NCBI RefSeq assembly: GCF_004296935.1
Contig: NZ_SCVH01000075.1
Coordinates: 62,001-126,000, forward strand
Origin: Reyranella sp.
GTDB taxonomy: Bacteria > Pseudomonadota > Alphaproteobacteria > Reyranellales > Reyranellaceae
Direction of reading: 5' to 3'
Length of the DNA: 64,000 nucleotides
Part shown: in pieces, positions 62,876 to 64,000 of the stretch
Numbering within the stretch: the first letter of the stretch is position 1
How the letters are laid out: the number at the start of each line of letters is the position of its first letter
Made by a program: the position numbers and the translations under genes
The notes under the pieces: model-generated
Databases searched by the model: none
What the model was told of the DNA's origin: nothing
What the model saw: the letters and a program-made list of their open reading frames with translations, nothing else

Positions 62876-64000
62876 ATGCAAGCACCGCCCCTGCCTCGGT
62901 TCCTGATCCCGCGGCTGCCGTTCTTCTATGGCTGGGTGGTGTTGGGCTGCATCTGCCTCGCGGGCTTCGCGCGGCAGGGTCCGGCCGTCGCCGTGCTCTC
63001 GATCTTCGTCGTGCCCATGACCGACGCGTTCGGCTGGTCGCGCACGGAGATGTCGGGCGCGGTGTCGCTGGGCGGGCTGCTGGCGGCCGTCATCTCGCCG
63101 ATGATCGGACCCTTCGTCGATCGCCGCGGCGCGCGGCTGGTGCTCTGCCTTGCCGTGGCCGGCACCGGTGTCGCCTGCATGGCGCTGTCGCTCATCCAGT
63201 CGTTGCTCCTGTTCTACGTTCTGTTCTGCTTCGCGCGCATGGTCTGGGCGGGGCCGTTCGATCTCGGCCTCTACGGCGCGCTGAACAACTGGTTCGTGGC
63301 CCGTCGCGCCGTTGCCACCTCGATCGCGACGCTCGCACAGATGTCTGGTCTCGTGGCCCTGCCGCTGATCGCGCAGCTCGCCATGGGCCAGGCAGAGACC
63401 GGCGCCGACTGGCGCGCCGGCTGGATCGCGGTCGGCGCCACGGTGCTGATCGTGGGCTTCGTGCCATGCTGGCTGCTGCTGGTGCGGCGACCGGAGGATG
63501 TCGGCCTGCAGCCCGACCGGCTCGTCACCGGCGATGCCCCGCCGCTCGTCGAGCCGCGCTGGAGCCGGGCCGAGGCGATGCGCACACCGGCCTTCTGGCT
63601 GCTCTCGCTCTACACCGTGCTGGTCTATCCCGTGCAGGCGGGTGTGAGCCTGCATCAGGCGCCGCATCTGATCGAACGCGGCATCCCGCCGATCCAGGCT
63701 GCAACGGTGATCGCGATCTTCTCCGCGCTCTCGGCGGTCGCGAGCTTCGGTATCGGCTTCCTGCCGCGGAGCTGGCCGGTGCGCTACCTGATGGCGGCGT
63801 CGGCTGTCTGCCTCTGCATCGGCAGCCTCGGCCTGATCGGCGTTTCCTCGGCGCTCACCGCCATCCTCGCCGCCGGAGTGTTCGGCGTGGGAATCGGCGG
63901 CGTCATGATGCTGCTGCCCATGGCCTGGGCCGACTATTTCGGCCGCGAAAGCTACGGCGCGATCCGTGGCGTGGTGTTGGCCCTTCAGGTGACGGCACAG
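62876..64000 (+). CDS. Major facilitator superfamily transporter (3' end beyond the window)
   Basis: The frame is open from ATG 62876 to the last base (375 codons). It is an MFS carrier of the monocarboxylate/oxalate-formate antiporter kind: PFFYGWVVLGCICLAGFARQGP at the start, MTDAFGWSRTEMSGAVSLGG, GPFVDRRGARLVLCL as loop 2-3 motif, and a central loop RRPEDVGLQPDRL. About ten helices are visible. Being directly downstream of the dehydratase, it may import the acid whose CoA ester that enzyme uses. Confidence 0.88.
   Translation, partial: MQAPPLPRFLIPRLPFFYGWVVLGCICLAGFARQGPAVAVLSIFVVPMTDAFGWSRTEMSGAVSLGGLLAAVISPMIGPFVDRRGARLVLCLAVAGTGVACMALSLIQSLLLFYVLFCFARMVWAGPFDLGLYGALNNWFVARRAVATSIATLAQMSGLVALPLIAQLAMGQAETGADWRAGWIAVGATVLIVGFVPCWLLLVRRPEDVGLQPDRLVTGDAPPLVEPRWSRAEAMRTPAFWLLSLYTVLVYPVQAGVSLHQAPHLIERGIPPIQAATVIAIFSALSAVASFGIGFLPRSWPVRYLMAASAVCLCIGSLGLIGVSSALTAILAAGVFGVGIGGVMMLLPMAWADYFGRESYGAIRGVVLALQVTAQ

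Overview
The window is GC-rich, densely packed chromosomal DNA from an alphaproteobacterium. The best markers are the aerobic cobaltochelatase pair cobS/cobT beside a J-domain protein and a BolA protein, an alpha-type L28 of 101 residues, the aroK-aroB-CNNM transporter order, a divergent xerD-accA cluster, and many Bug-type (TctC) solute receptors. The mix fits a soil or aquatic Rhodospirillales/Hyphomicrobiales-type organism. A Reyranella-like genus is my impression from gene content, not a proven assignment. I saw no tRNA, rRNA, CRISPR array or transposase.

Layout. 0-2 kb: end of a TauD/TfdA dioxygenase, a Tim44-domain membrane protein, and a small gene with a one-base frameshift. 2.1-8.9 kb: a complete dipeptide/oligopeptide ABC importer operon (binding protein, two permeases, two ATPases) ending in a class III CoA-transferase. 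9-12 kb: a TonB-like protein, an exported protein with a clear terminator, and a Bug receptor. 12.4-15 kb: a single A-PCP-TE protein (mini-NRPS) with a cysteine in the thioesterase nucleophile elbow. 15-22 kb: small housekeeping and envelope genes (amidotransferase, SDR, lipoproteins, RidA, Bug receptor, cupin), interspersed with a family of modular palindromic repeats.

22.27-28.76 kb is a visibly AT-richer island of five tightly coupled genes on the + strand: a C5 cytosine methyltransferase, a 995-residue protein with an N-terminal MORC/Hsp90-like GHKL ATPase and a C-terminal histidine-kinase-like half, a 556-residue protein that begins with a response-regulator-like fold, a Vsr endonuclease, and a small winged-helix protein resembling one from Mu-like phages. 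It looks like a methylation-based defence or conflict locus with a two-component-style signalling pair built in. It is my main candidate for an undescribed system. The palindromic repeats lie on both sides of it, in opposite orientation, and the right flank (28.8-29.9 kb) is decayed DNA with two related signal-peptide stubs.

29.9-45 kb: a zinc-ribbon class III nucleotide cyclase, a minus-strand Bug receptor/pseudo-hydrolase/esterase operon, a GST, an intracellular PHB depolymerase, methylmalonyl-CoA mutase with its chaperone MeaB about 4 kb further on, an Atm1-type ABC exporter, an MFS permease and rpmB. 45-54 kb: a phytase-like lipoprotein, cobT-cobS, J-domain protein, bolA, a DUF2889 protein, a CNNM/CBS transporter, aroB and aroK. 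53.8-64 kb: a micro-ORF, an exported protein, xerD, accA, a luciferase-like monooxygenase, a TPR protein, two Fe(II)/2-oxoglutarate oxygenases, a GNAT acetyltransferase, a MaoC-like dehydratase and a truncated MFS transporter. Propionate/methylmalonate, PHB and malonyl-CoA genes together point to a versatile acyl-CoA metabolism.
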